DNA of 64,000 nt from Goodfellowiella coeruleoviolacea (GTDB lineage: Bacteria; Actinomycetota; Actinomycetes; Mycobacteriales; Pseudonocardiaceae), in contig NZ_JAMTCK010000004.1 of the NCBI RefSeq assembly GCF_024171785.1, positions 310,001 through 374,000 of the forward strand, read 5' to 3'. This document shows, in pieces, positions 19,069 through 28,041 of the stretch. The notes beneath the pieces were generated by a model, which was not told the DNA's origin, did not search any database, and was given only the letters and a program-made list of their open reading frames with translations. How positions within the stretch are numbered: the first letter of the stretch is position 1; every line of letters starts with the position of its first letter. Both the position numbers and the translations under genes were made by a program.

Positions 19069-20466
19069 GTGCCCGCCGACCGCATCGAGACCGTTGTCAG
19101 CCTGTGCAAGCGCCGTGGCTTCGTCTACCCCAGCGGGGAGATCTACGGCGGTACCAGGTCGGCGTGGGACTACGGTCCGCTGGGCGTCGAGCTGAAGGAC
19201 AACATCAAGCGCGCCTGGTGGAAGGCCGTGGTGCAGGGCCGCGAGGACGTCGTCGGCCTGGACTCCTCGGTGATCCTGCCCCGGGACGTGTGGGTGGCCT
19301 CCGGGCACGTGGACGCGTTCGTCGACCCGCTCATCGAGTGTGTTTCCTGCCACAAGCGGTTCCGCATGGACCACCTGGTGGAGGAGTACGCCGAGCGCAC
19401 CGGCAAGCGGCTGGGCACCGACCTGGCCGAGAACGACCTGTCCGAGGTGCCCTGCCCGCACTGCGGCACCCGCGGCCAGTACACCGAGCCGAAGATGTTC
19501 AACGGCCTGCTGCGCACCCACCTCGGCCCGGTCGAGTCCGACGAGGGCCTGCACTACCTGCGGCCGGAAACCGCGCAGGGCATCTTCACCAACTTCCTCA
19601 ACGTGCTCACCACCGCGCGCAAGAAGCCGCCGTTCGGCATCGGCCAGATCGGCAAGTCGTTCCGCAACGAGATCACCCCGGGCAACTTCATCTTCCGCAC
19701 CCGCGAGTTCGAGCAGATGGAGATGGAGTTCTTCGTCGAGCCCGGCACCGACGAGGAATGGCACCAGTACTGGATCGACGAGCGCCTGCGCTGGTACACC
19801 GACCTCGGCATCTCCCGGGACAACCTGCGGCTCTACGAGCACCCGCAGGAGAAGCTGTCGCACTACTCCAAGCGGACCGTGGACATCGAGTACCGCTTCG
19901 AGTTCGCCGGCCAGGAGTGGGGCGAGCTGGAGGGCATCGCCAACCGCACCGACTACGACCTGACCACCCACGCCAACCACTCCGGCGTCGACCTGTCCTA
20001 CTTCGACCAGGCCACCAACTCGCGGTACCGGCCGTTCGTGATCGAACCGGCGGCCGGGGTGGGCCGGCCGATGATGGCGTTCCTGCTGGAGGCCTACACC
20101 GAGGACGAGGCGCCCAACGCCAAGGGCGGCGTGGACAAGCGGGTGGTGCTGCGGCTGGACCGCCGGCTGGCCCCGGTCAAGGTGGCGGTGCTGCCGCTGT
20201 CGCGCAACCCGGAACTCTCGCCCAAGGCCCGCGACCTGGCCACGGCCCTGCGCCGGAACTGGAACGTGGACTTCGACGACGCGGGCGCGATCGGCCGCCG
20301 CTACCGGCGCCAGGACGAGATCGGCACGCCGTTCTGCGTGACCGTGGACTTCGACTCGCTGCTGGACAACGCGGTGACCGTGCGGGAGCGGGACACCATG
20401 GCCCAGGAGCGGGTCAGCCTGGACCAGATCGAGTCCTACCTGGCCGCCCGCCTGGTCGGCTGCTGA
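19069..20466 (+). CDS. glyS: Glycyl-tRNA synthetase (class II, dimeric type)
   Basis: Charges tRNA-Gly. The 465-residue protein is the single-chain alpha2 type: [27 protein letters not shown] at the start, class II motif 2 ([29 protein letters not shown] written in parts: [24 protein letters not shown]) and motif 3 ([20 protein letters not shown]), then the anticodon-binding domain ([40 protein letters not shown]). A zinc-ribbon-like pair CVSC...CPHC (about 90-140) is kept, whereas M. tuberculosis GlyRS lacks it. GTG 19069 has GGGAG at five bases; GTG 19063 is the alternative. A TACGCT hexamer near 18917 could be its promoter, leaving a roughly 140-base leader. Confidence 0.96.
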   Translation: MPADRIETVVSLCKRRGFVYPSGEIYGGTRSAWDYGPLGVELKDNIKRAWWKAVVQGREDVVGLDSSVILPRDVWVASGHVDAFVDPLIECVSCHKRFRMDHLVEEYAERTGKRLGTDLAENDLSEVPCPHCGTRGQYTEPKMFNGLLRTHLGPVESDEGLHYLRPETAQGIFTNFLNVLTTARKKPPFGIGQIGKSFRNEITPGNFIFRTREFEQMEMEFFVEPGTDEEWHQYWIDERLRWYTDLGISRDNLRLYEHPQEKLSHYSKRTVDIEYRFEFAGQEWGELEGIANRTDYDLTTHANHSGVDLSYFDQATNSRYRPFVIEPAAGVGRPMMAFLLEAYTEDEAPNAKGGVDKRVVLRLDRRLAPVKVAVLPLSRNPELSPKARDLATALRRNWNVDFDDAGAIGRRYRRQDEIGTPFCVTVDFDSLLDNAVTVRERDTMAQERVSLDQIESYLAARLVGC

Positions 20467-20512
20467 CCCCCCGGTGCGGGTGTGGTCACGGCCGCACCCG
20501 CACCGGATGGCC

Positions 20513-21244
20513 TCACAGCCGCCTGACCTCCAGCGCCGACTCCACGGCCACGCCCGTGGCCGCGTCGCGTTCCACCAGGTAGGCGCCGGCGGTGGGGCGC
20601 TCGGCCACGGCCTCCACCAGTTCGGTGCCCCGGAAGTGCAGGCCGGCGCCGTCGTCGGTGCAGTAGGTGGCGGGCAGCTCGCCCGAGGCCACGGCCGCGT
20701 GCACGGCCGGCCGGCGGGCCGCCTCGCTGTCGAAGTGCACGCCGTTGCCGTAGGGCAGCAGGCCGAGGCCGTTGGTGACCACGCGCAGCTCCGGCCCGAA
20801 CGAGTCGGTGGTGCCGCCGGTGAACCAGCAGATCGACCCGGCGGACACGCCACCCAGCACCACCCCGGCCTGCCAGGCGCGGCGCAGCACCGCGTCCAGC
20901 CCGTGCACCCGCCACACCGCCAGCAGGTTGGCCACGGACCCGCCGTTCACCCACACCACGTCGTTGCCGAGCACGAAGTCGGCCAGATCGGCGGTGGGCG
21001 GCATGGGGAACAGGTTCAGGTGGCTCACCTCCACGCCGGCCACCCGGGCGGCCTCGTCCACCCAGGCGTTGAAGTAGAGCTGGTCGCCGCCGGCCGTGCC
21101 CACGTGGCACAGCCGGGGCCGGCGGCCGGTCACCCCGGACAGCGCGATGGCGTGGTGGATGAGCGGGCCGAACTCCAGTTGGGTGCGGTGGCCGGAGCGC
21201 CAGCCGCCCGAGGTGGCCAAAATCGTGGGATGGTCAGCTGCCAT
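20513..21244 (-). CDS. Peptidase E-like protein (S51 family)
   Basis: A 243-residue protein with the class I glutaminase-like fold of Asp-dipeptidase/peptidase E. The nucleophile elbow GGVSAGSICWFTGG is near residue 128, after VVWVNGGSVANLL, and a downstream HFDSE segment could provide the His. Cytosolic peptidase E cleaves Asp-X dipeptides; cyanophycinase is the related enzyme. The ATG at 21244 (MAADHPTI) is chosen; an ATG three codons earlier (21253) is possible. It stands between glyS and the ABC exporter, facing the other way, and is probably an accessory gene. Confidence 0.85.
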   Translation of the reverse strand: MAADHPTILATSGGWRSGHRTQLEFGPLIHHAIALSGVTGRRPRLCHVGTAGGDQLYFNAWVDEAARVAGVEVSHLNLFPMPPTADLADFVLGNDVVWVNGGSVANLLAVWRVHGLDAVLRRAWQAGVVLGGVSAGSICWFTGGTTDSFGPELRVVTNGLGLLPYGNGVHFDSEAARRPAVHAAVASGELPATYCTDDGAGLHFRGTELVEAVAERPTAGAYLVERDAATGVAVESALEVRRL

Positions 21245-21386
21245 GCCCCGCATCCTGCCAGCGCGCGGGCGCGGTCCGGCCGGGCGTGGTTTGGTTGCCA
21301 CACGGTCCGCGGCATGACACCTGTCATGGCCGAGTGGTGACGTCTGATCCGGGTGCGCCGGACCGGGCTGCGGCACCGTTGCCGGC

Positions 21387-22400
21387 ATGACAGGACAGAT
21401 CAGGACCCGCTCCGGGCCGGCCCAGCACGGGACGGCCCCGGCTGAGGCGGCCGAGGACCGGGGCGCGGCCGTGCGGCTGACCGGCCTGCGCAAGCGCTAC
21501 GGCCAGCTGGCCGCGGTCGACGGCGTCGAGTTGACCATCGCGCCCGGCGAGGTGGTGGCGCTGCTCGGACCCAACGGCGCGGGCAAGTCCACCACCGTGG
21601 ACATGCTGCTCGGACTGACCACCCCGGACGCCGGACGGATCCGGATCTTCGGCCAGACGCCCTCGGCCGCGGTCGGCTCCGGCACGGTCGGCGCCATGCT
21701 GCAGAACGGGGCGCTGCTGGCGGACGTCACCGTCGGCGAGATCGTCGGCCTGGTCGCCGCCCTGCACCGCACGCCGCTGCCGGTGGCCGAGGCACTGCGC
21801 CGGGCCGGCATCGCCGACCTCGCCGGCCGGCGCTGCGGCACGCTGTCCGGCGGCCAGCAGCAGCGCGTCCGGTTCGCCGTGGCCCTGGTCTGCGACCCCG
21901 ACCTGCTGGTGCTCGACGAGCCGACCGTGGCCATGGACGTGACCAGCCGCCGGCAGTTCTGGCAGGCCATGCGCGCCTACACCGACACCGGCCGCACCGT
22001 CCTGTTCGCCACCCACTACCTGGAGGAGGCCGAGGAGTACGCGGACCGCGTGGTGCTGATGCGCGCCGGCCGCGTCGTGGCCGACGGGTCGGTGGCCCAG
22101 GTCCGGGCCGCGGTGGCCGGCCGCACCCTGCGCGCGGTGCTGCCCGGCGGCGCCCGGCCCGACCGGCTGCTGGCCCTGCCCGGGGTGAACCGGGTGGACG
22201 TGCGGGCCGAGACCGCGACCCTCGCCTGCACCGACTCGGACGCGGCCCTGCGCGCCCTGCTCGCGGCGTTCCCGCTGGCCCACGACATCGAGATCACCGC
22301 GGTCGGACTGGAGGACGCCTTCCACGCGCTGACCGGCCGGCCGGACCAGACCGACCAGGCCGGCCCGACCGACCAGACCGGGGAGGACCAGCCGCGATGA
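21387..22400 (+). CDS. ABC exporter ATPase subunit
   Basis: A 337-residue ATPase of the DrrA/NatA-like ABC-2 exporter class. Walker A GPNGAGKSTT (near 70), Q-loop AMLQNG, signature LSGGQQQR, Walker B LLVLDEPT, and H-loop THYLEEAEEYADRVV are all present; a C-terminal DUF4162-like domain follows (LEDAFHALTG). It is the first gene of a four-gene unit with permease, histidine kinase and response regulator; its stop overlaps the permease start (ATGA at 22397-22400). The substrate is unknown; such modules often export antibiotics or lipids. The C-terminal 20 residues are rich in D/Q/T/P. Confidence 0.93.
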   Translation: MTGQIRTRSGPAQHGTAPAEAAEDRGAAVRLTGLRKRYGQLAAVDGVELTIAPGEVVALLGPNGAGKSTTVDMLLGLTTPDAGRIRIFGQTPSAAVGSGTVGAMLQNGALLADVTVGEIVGLVAALHRTPLPVAEALRRAGIADLAGRRCGTLSGGQQQRVRFAVALVCDPDLLVLDEPTVAMDVTSRRQFWQAMRAYTDTGRTVLFATHYLEEAEEYADRVVLMRAGRVVADGSVAQVRAAVAGRTLRAVLPGGARPDRLLALPGVNRVDVRAETATLACTDSDAALRALLAAFPLAHDIEITAVGLEDAFHALTGRPDQTDQAGPTDQTGEDQPR

Positions 22401-23134
22401 ACACCCGCTACCTCGTGCTGGAGCTGCGGCGGCTGCTGCGCTCCAGCCGGTTCCTGATCTTCACCCTGGCCATGCCCGCCGTGTTGCTGCTGGTCTTCAC
22501 CGGCCTGTACGGCGGCGCCGGCGCCACCTTCCCCAACGGCATCCCGGTCAGCACCGGGCTGATGATCAACATGGCCACCTACGCGGCCATGACCGCGCCG
22601 CTGTTCACCGGCACGCGGGTGGCCACCGAGCGGGGCACCGGGTGGCAGCGCCAGCTCCGGCTGACCCCGCTGTCCAGCACCGCCTACCTGCTCACCAAGG
22701 GGCTGACCGCGCTGCTGATCGCCGTGCCCGGCCTGGTGCTGGTCGGCGCGATCGGCGCGCTGGTCGAGGGCGTGCGGCTGAGCGCTGGCCAGTGGCTGGG
22801 CGTGCTGGGCGGGGTGTGGCTGGCGGCCATCCCGGTGGCCATGCTCGGCCTGGCGATCGGCCTGCTGGCCAACCAGGACACCGTGCAGCCGGTCGGCAGC
22901 GGCCTGATGATGCTGTTCGGCCTGCTCGGCGGGGTGTGGGTGCCGGCGGAGGCCGCGCCCGACTGGATGCTGGGGATCATGCGGGTGATGCCCACCTACT
23001 GGATGAACCAGGTCGCCAAGGCGCCGCTGCTGGCCGATGCCGCACTCGGCCGGGCCGTGCTGGTGCTGGCGGGGTGGACGGTGCTGCTCGGCCTGGTGGG
23101 CGCCTGGCGGTTCCGCACGGCCACGGCCCGCTGA
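22397..23134 (+). CDS. ABC-2 type permease
   Basis: A 245-residue membrane subunit with six predicted helices (FLIFTLAMPAVLLLVFTGLYG, MATYAAMTAPLFTG, LTALLIAVPGLVLVGAIGALV, WLAAIPVAMLGLAIGLL, LMMLFGLLGGVWVPA, LVLAGWTVLLGLVGAWRF). It pairs with the ATPase just upstream by a 4-base overlap. The signature GTRVATERGTGWQRQLRLTPLS is typical of ABC-2 exporters. Confidence 0.9.
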   Translation: MNTRYLVLELRRLLRSSRFLIFTLAMPAVLLLVFTGLYGGAGATFPNGIPVSTGLMINMATYAAMTAPLFTGTRVATERGTGWQRQLRLTPLSSTAYLLTKGLTALLIAVPGLVLVGAIGALVEGVRLSAGQWLGVLGGVWLAAIPVAMLGLAIGLLANQDTVQPVGSGLMMLFGLLGGVWVPAEAAPDWMLGIMRVMPTYWMNQVAKAPLLADAALGRAVLVLAGWTVLLGLVGAWRFRTATAR

Positions 23135-23246
23135 ACCGGGGCGGGTGGGCGGTGATGGGCGGGGCAGCGGTGGACGGCGCGGCGGCCGCGCGCGGGCGGC
23201 GCCGGGGCGCCTGGTCGCGGGACTGGCCGGGACACGGGCCTGAGCA

Positions 23247-23272
23247 GGCCCGACGTACGGCCCGACGTACGG
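23247..23272 (+). repeat. Tandem 12-bp repeat before the histidine kinase gene
   Basis: GGCCCGACGTAC occurs twice in direct tandem (23247-23258, 23259-23270) and continues with GG. It ends nine bases before the GTG at 23281, where the spacing suits a regulator site or an extended promoter (TACGGT). Confidence 0.5.
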
Positions 23273-23280
23273 TAGGCGGC

Positions 23281-24486
23281 GTGCTGGACAGGCAGGACAA
23301 CGGTGGGCGTCAGCCCTGGTGGCGGCGGCTGCGCCACTCCGGAGCGGTGGCGTGGATCGCCGTGGCGCTGCTCTTCGAGCTGTTCATGTTCCTCGACGTG
23401 CCCGACATCCTCCACAGTGGACTACCGCCGGCGCGGGTCGCGCTCGACCTCGGCGCGGTGCTGCTCTACGCCGCCGCCTACGCGGTGCTGCCCGCGCTGA
23501 CCTGGCGCGCCGACGACCGGACCAGGCTGGTGGTGAGCGCGGTGACGCTGGGCCTGGGCGTCGTCACGGTCGCGCTGCTCGGCCTGGCCGCGACCGGGCT
23601 GCTGGTCTACGGCATGGCCGTGGTCGCGGTGCTGGCGCCGTGGCGCTGGGGCGTGCTGCTCGACGGCCTGGTCTTCCTCGCCCTGCTCGGCGCCATCGCG
23701 CTCTGGGGCGATGTCACCGAGGACGTGTCCGGGCTGATCACGCTGCTCTCGGTCACCGTGGCGCTGTTCTTCATGGGCCGGCTGCGCCGGGCCATCCAGG
23801 CGCTCAAGGCGGCCCAGGCCGAGATCGCCGCCATGGCCGTCACCCAGGAACGCGCCCGGCTGGCCCGGGACCTGCACGACGTGCTCGGCCACAGCCTCAC
23901 CACGATCACCGTCAAGGCCGGCCTGGCCAGGCGGGTGCTGGAACGCGCGGCCGACACCGACCGGGCCATCGCCGAGGTGCGCGAGGTGGAGGAGCTGTCC
24001 CGGCAGGCCCTGGCCGACGTGCGCGCCACCGTGTCCGGCTACCGCGAGGTCACGCTGGCCGCGGAACTGGTGGGCGCGCGGGCCGCGCTGCACGCCGCCG
24101 GCGTCGAGGCCGACCTGCCGCACGCCGTGGACAACGTCCGCCCCGAGTACCAGGAGGTGTTCGGGTACGTGCTGCGCGAGGGGATCACCAACGTGCTGCG
24201 GCACTCCCGGGCGAGTCGCTGCGCGGTGCGGCTGGGTGAGAACTGGGTGGAGATCAGCGACAACGGTCGGGGCACCGGCGGTGTCGGCGGCAGCGGCACC
24301 GGCCTGGCCGGGCTGGGCGAGCGGCTGGCCGCGGTCGGCGGCCGGATCGAGGCCGGGCCGCGGCCCGAGGGCGGCTTCCAGGTGCGGGCCAGCGCGGGCG
24401 GGACCGACCGGCTCGCCGACCGGGCCGAGGCCACCCGCCCGTCCTGGGCGCCCGGACTGCCCAGCACCTCGGCGGGGCTGGCGTGA
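23281..24486 (+). CDS. DesK-like sensor histidine kinase
   Basis: A 401-residue sensor with five or six hydrophobic segments in residues 20-165 (AVAWIAVALLFELFMFLDV, VALDLGAVLLYAAAYAVLPAL, LVVSAVTLGLGVVTVALLGL, and others) and a cytoplasmic HisKA_3 domain; the phosphorylated His is His199 in RARLARDLHDVLGHSLTTI. The HATPase_c domain follows (NVLRHSRASRCAV, ISDNGRGTGG, GTGLAGLGERLAAVGG). DesK homologues sense membrane state in Bacillus. GTG 23281 gives a normal-length sensor; an in-frame ATG at 23155 is the main alternative. The stop overlaps the regulator start. Confidence 0.9.
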   Translation: MLDRQDNGGRQPWWRRLRHSGAVAWIAVALLFELFMFLDVPDILHSGLPPARVALDLGAVLLYAAAYAVLPALTWRADDRTRLVVSAVTLGLGVVTVALLGLAATGLLVYGMAVVAVLAPWRWGVLLDGLVFLALLGAIALWGDVTEDVSGLITLLSVTVALFFMGRLRRAIQALKAAQAEIAAMAVTQERARLARDLHDVLGHSLTTITVKAGLARRVLERAADTDRAIAEVREVEELSRQALADVRATVSGYREVTLAAELVGARAALHAAGVEADLPHAVDNVRPEYQEVFGYVLREGITNVLRHSRASRCAVRLGENWVEISDNGRGTGGVGGSGTGLAGLGERLAAVGGRIEAGPRPEGGFQVRASAGGTDRLADRAEATRPSWAPGLPSTSAGLA

Positions 24487-25088
24487 TCCGGGTGCTGCTG
24501 GCCGACGACCAGGCCCTGGTCCGGGGCGCGCTGGCGGCCATGCTCGGACTGGAACCGGACATCGAGGTGGTCGCCCAGGTCAGCTCGGGCGAGGAGGTGC
24601 TGCCCGCCGCCCAGCGCACCAGCCCGGACGTGGCCCTGCTCGACGTGCAGATGCCCGGCAAGGACGGGTTGGCCGCCGCCGCCGAGCTGCACCGCGCCCT
24701 GCCCGCCTGCCGGGTGGTGGTGTGCACGACCTTCGGCCGCCCCGGCTACCTGGCCAGGGCCATGGCCGCCGGCGCGGTCGGGTTCGTGGTCAAGGACGCC
24801 CCGCCCGAACAGCTGGTGGACGCGGTCCGCCGGGTGCACGCCGGCCTGCGCGTGGTCGACCCGGCCCTGGCCGCCGAGTCGCTGGCCACCGGCGCCAGCC
24901 CGCTGACCGACCGGGAACGCGACGTGCTGTGGGCGGCCCACGACGGCGGCACCGTGGCCGACATCGCCAGGGCGCTGAACCTGTCCGAGGGCACGGTGCG
25001 TAACCACCTGTCCTCGGCGATCGGCAAGACCGGGGCGCGCACCCGGGCCGAGGCGGTGCGGCTGGCCGAGGATCGCGGCTGGCTGTGA
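24483..25088 (+). CDS. DesR-like response regulator (NarL family)
   Basis: A 201-residue regulator with a receiver domain (LLADDQALVRG, phosphoacceptor Asp54 in VALLDVQMP, GAVGFVVKDA with the conserved Lys) and a LuxR-type HTH (SPLTDRERDVLWAAHDGGTVADIARALNLSEGTVRNHLSSAIGKTGARTRAEAV in parts: LTDRERDVL, VADIARALNLSEGTVRNHL). It is coupled by overlap to the kinase and ends the ABC-two-component unit. It probably controls the upstream ABC genes. Confidence 0.92.
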   Translation: MIRVLLADDQALVRGALAAMLGLEPDIEVVAQVSSGEEVLPAAQRTSPDVALLDVQMPGKDGLAAAAELHRALPACRVVVCTTFGRPGYLARAMAAGAVGFVVKDAPPEQLVDAVRRVHAGLRVVDPALAAESLATGASPLTDRERDVLWAAHDGGTVADIARALNLSEGTVRNHLSSAIGKTGARTRAEAVRLAEDRGWL

Positions 25089-25168
25089 GCCCGACGCCGG
25101 GCGGACGCTGACCGGGCGCGCCGTGCCGGGCCACCCGGTGCTGTCACTACAGATCGAATTCTGGAACG

Positions 25169-25831
25169 ATGCCCACCGTGTCCGCCGACGGCATGTCCCC
25201 TGGTCGAAGAATTCTGCGCGCCCTGCTGCGCACGGTGTTCGGTGCCGTGCTGATCGGGGTGCTCGTGGTGGGAGGCACCGCGTTCCGCGTCTGGCAGGTG
25301 GCCAGGATCGACGACCGCGACCACGCCGACATGGCCGTCGTGCTCGGCGCCGCCCAGTACAACGGCGTGCCCTCGGAGGTCCTCAAGGCGCGGCTGCAGC
25401 ACGCCAAGCGGCTGTACGAGACCGGGGTGGTCAGCTACGTGCTGACCACCGGTGGCCGGCAGGCCGGCGACACCTACACCGAGGGCGAGTCCGGCCGGCG
25501 CTGGCTGGTGGACAACGGCGTGCCCGCCGAGCGGGTGGTGCCGATCGGCGAGGGCAGCGACACCCTGGGCACCATGCGCGCGGTGGCCGAGGTCGCCAAG
25601 AACCGCAAGTGGACCACGGCGGTGATCGTGAGCGACCCGTGGCACTCGCTGCGCGCCCGCACCATGGCCAACGACGCCGGGTTGACCGCGTCGGTCTCGC
25701 CCACCCGCAGCGGCCCGGTGGTGCAGACCAGGGAGACCCAGTTCAACTACATCGTCCGGGAAACCGGTGCGCTGCTGTACTACCGGTTGACCAGGGCGTC
25801 GGCCGGCAACTTCAACACCAACATCGGCTGA
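25169..25831 (+). CDS. YdcF/SanA-like DUF218 membrane protein
   Basis: A 220-residue protein with one N-terminal membrane helix (AVLIGVLVVGGTAFRVWQV) and the DUF218 Rossmann-like domain: ADMAVVLGAAQYNGVPSEVL, YVLTTGGRQAGD, ESGRRWLVDNGVP, and TAVIVSDPWHSLRARTMA. Members are envelope proteins implicated in peptidoglycan-related functions (SanA, ElyC), but the reaction is unproven. ATG 25169 has GGAAC upstream. It is followed by the GH43 gene after a hairpin. Confidence 0.85.
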   Translation: MPTVSADGMSPGRRILRALLRTVFGAVLIGVLVVGGTAFRVWQVARIDDRDHADMAVVLGAAQYNGVPSEVLKARLQHAKRLYETGVVSYVLTTGGRQAGDTYTEGESGRRWLVDNGVPAERVVPIGEGSDTLGTMRAVAEVAKNRKWTTAVIVSDPWHSLRARTMANDAGLTASVSPTRSGPVVQTRETQFNYIVRETGALLYYRLTRASAGNFNTNIG

Positions 25832-25868
25832 GGCGCCGTCACCTGTCTGCCCCCTATCCCCGCCCTCG

Positions 25869-25892
25869 GCCCGTCGGAACAATCTGACGGGC
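25869..25892 (+). promoter_or_regulatory. Inverted repeat between YdcF and GH43 genes
   Basis: GCCCGTC (25869-25875) and GACGGGC (25886-25892) are separated by ten bases, 38 bases after the YdcF stop and 40 bases before the GH43 start. It may be a terminator of the first or an operator of the second; it has no T-run. Confidence 0.4.
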
Positions 25893-25931
25893 ACCACGCG
25901 GCCGTGGCCGCTGAGCGAGGAGGGGGACGGC

Positions 25932-27461
25932 ATGCGGACACTGGTGTCCCGCCTGTCCAGACCGGTGCTGGTCGCGGTGACCGCGCTGCTGTGCCTGGCG
26001 GGGCTCGCCCCGACACCGGCCGCCCCGACACCGGCCGCGGCGGATGCGTCCGGGCGGCCGGCACCCCGGCAGACCCTGCGCAACCCGGTCCGCGAGGGCG
26101 TGGCCGACCCGTGGCTGTTCCACCGCGACGGCTCCTACTTCCTCAGCTACACCGCCACCGACCGGATCGTCCTGGTGCGGGCGAACTCCGTGGCCGGGCT
26201 GGCCACCGCGCCCGCCGTCACCGTCTGGCGGGACAGCTCGCCCGACCGGTGCTGCGGCGTGTGGGCGCCGGAGTTCCACTTCCTCGACCACCGCTGGTAC
26301 GTCTACTACGCGGCGGCCCCGCCGGACACCGTCTCCGGACACCGCATGTACGTGCTGGAGAGCGCCGGCGCCAGCCCGTTCGGCCCCTACCGGTTCAAGG
26401 GCCAGCTCGCCACCAACACCGACTTCGCCATCGACGGCACCGTCCTGCGCCTGCCCAACGGCCGGCTCTACCACGTCTGGTCGGGCGTGCCCACCGGCAG
26501 CACCACCCAGAACCTCTACATCGCGCAGCTGCGCGACCCGTGGACGATCAGCGGCCCACCCGTGCTGCTGTCCCAGCCGACGCTGGCGTGGGAACGGCAG
26601 GGCAGCCCGATCGAGGAGGGCCCGGTGGTGCTGCGCCGCGCCGGCCGCACCTTCCTGTTCTTCTCGGCCAGCCACTGCGCCACCCCGGACTACGCCCTGG
26701 GCGTGCTGGAGTTCACCGGCGGCGACGTGCTCGACCCGGCGTCCTGGCGCAAGACCCCGACCCCGGTGTTCCAGCGCTCCGACGCCAACTGGGTGTTCGG
26801 CACCGGCCACAACAGCTTCGTCAGCTCCCCCGACGGCCGCGAGACCTGGATCGCCTACCACGCCATGACCTCACCCACCGGTGCCCCCAACGGCAGCTGC
26901 GGCGGTGACCGGTCGCTGCGCCTGGACCGGGTCGACTTCGACGCCGACGGCACGCCGCGGCTGGGACCGCCGTCGGCGAGCTGGCAGACCCTCCCGCTGC
27001 CGTCCGGCGACCCGGGCACCCGGGGCGTCAGCCCCGGCCAGTACCGGCTGGCGCCGCTGAACAACACCGGCAACGCCCTGGCCGTGGACGACTGCTCGAC
27101 CGAGCCCGGCGCCAACGTGTCCGTGTGGGCGGCCGACGCGGCCAGCCCGTGCCAGCGCTGGAACCTGAGCCGGTTCGGCGACGGCTACCGGATCACCAAC
27201 GCGCACACCGGCCAGGCCCTGACCGTGGCCGACTGCTCCCCGGACAACCACGCCGACGTGGTCCAGCAGCCCGACCAGGGCGCGGACTGCCAGCGCTGGT
27301 ACGTCGACGCCCTGCTCGGCGGCGCGCACCGGATCAGCTCGACCACCAGTGGCCGCGCCCTGGACGTGGCCGGCTGCGCGGCCGCACCCCCGGCCGACGT
27401 GCGCGTGTGGAACTTCTGGCAGGGCGACTGCCAGAAGTGGCAGCTCACCCCGGTGACCTGA
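25932..27461 (+). CDS. Secreted GH43-type glycosidase with ricin-like lectin domain
   Basis: A 509-residue exported enzyme. A Sec signal peptide (RPVLVAVTALLCLAGLAPTPA) with the cleavage zone around 30-40 precedes a five-bladed propeller catalytic domain. Candidate catalytic residues are Asp59 (REGVADPWLF), Asp168 (FAIDGTVLRLPNG) and Glu229 (SPIEEGPVVL), matching the GH43 base/pKa modulator/acid trio. Residues about 355-509 form a ricin B-type (CBM13) lectin domain with three QRW/QKW motifs. Family knowledge suggests arabinan or xylan side-chain hydrolysis; the exact substrate is not clear. It is monocistronic and fits the plant-biomass profile of the GH6 gene. Confidence 0.88.
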   Translation: MRTLVSRLSRPVLVAVTALLCLAGLAPTPAAPTPAAADASGRPAPRQTLRNPVREGVADPWLFHRDGSYFLSYTATDRIVLVRANSVAGLATAPAVTVWRDSSPDRCCGVWAPEFHFLDHRWYVYYAAAPPDTVSGHRMYVLESAGASPFGPYRFKGQLATNTDFAIDGTVLRLPNGRLYHVWSGVPTGSTTQNLYIAQLRDPWTISGPPVLLSQPTLAWERQGSPIEEGPVVLRRAGRTFLFFSASHCATPDYALGVLEFTGGDVLDPASWRKTPTPVFQRSDANWVFGTGHNSFVSSPDGRETWIAYHAMTSPTGAPNGSCGGDRSLRLDRVDFDADGTPRLGPPSASWQTLPLPSGDPGTRGVSPGQYRLAPLNNTGNALAVDDCSTEPGANVSVWAADAASPCQRWNLSRFGDGYRITNAHTGQALTVADCSPDNHADVVQQPDQGADCQRWYVDALLGGAHRISSTTSGRALDVAGCAAAPPADVRVWNFWQGDCQKWQLTPVT

Positions 27462-27540
27462 GACCGCCGCCGGGCCGCGGCGGGCAGCACGCGCCGGCAG
27501 CTGAACGGAAACCACACCGCGTGGCTGTGAGGGTGGCCGG

Positions 27541-27948
27541 ATGAGCGATCGGCTCTGGCAGTCCATGTCCAACGAGGAGCTGTTGACCGGTGTCCGCGCG
27601 GCCCAGCTGGACCTGGCCGACCGCGGTGATCCGGCCACCCTGGAGCGGCTGGCGCGGGTGGCCGAGGCACTGGAACTGGCCATGCTGCGGCCCACCACGC
27701 TGGCGGACCTGGCCGTCCACCTGCGGCGGGACTTCGCCCTGCTCGACCGGATCATCCGGGACGCCAACCGGGTGAACCCGGGCTTCACCGAACTGCGCGT
27801 CAGCGCCGACCAGTTCAGCCCCTACTTCCCCGGCGGCCCCCTCGGCGACCTGGACACCAACATGCGGATGCTGCTGGAAGCGCGTGGCGCCGCCGGACGG
27901 CAACTCGTCGCCATCGGCTACGCGGCCGAGGACATCACCTCGGCGTGA
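27541..27948 (+). CDS. Hypothetical protein
   Basis: A 135-residue soluble protein, mainly helical (LLTGVRAAQLDLADRG, LERLARVAEALELAMLRP, LADLAVHLRRDFALLDRIIRDA). No catalytic motif was seen. GTG-proximal upstream GAGGGTGGCCGG ribosome site precedes ATG 27541. It is followed by dgt 94 bases on. No family recognised. Confidence 0.65.
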   Translation: MSDRLWQSMSNEELLTGVRAAQLDLADRGDPATLERLARVAEALELAMLRPTTLADLAVHLRRDFALLDRIIRDANRVNPGFTELRVSADQFSPYFPGGPLGDLDTNMRMLLEARGAAGRQLVAIGYAAEDITSA

Positions 27949-28029
27949 GGCGCGGCCACGCGCGAGCGCGACCCGGTGCCTCACCCCGCCGGGCAACCGG
28001 CGGCGGCACCATCGCGGTGCCCGGCCGCC

Positions 28030-28035
28030 TAGGCT
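28030..28035 (+). promoter_or_regulatory. -10 hexamer of dgt
   Basis: TAGGCT ends six bases before the GTG at 28042, the leaderless spacing seen for other genes in this window. Confidence 0.45.
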
Positions 28036-28041
28036 GGGCCG

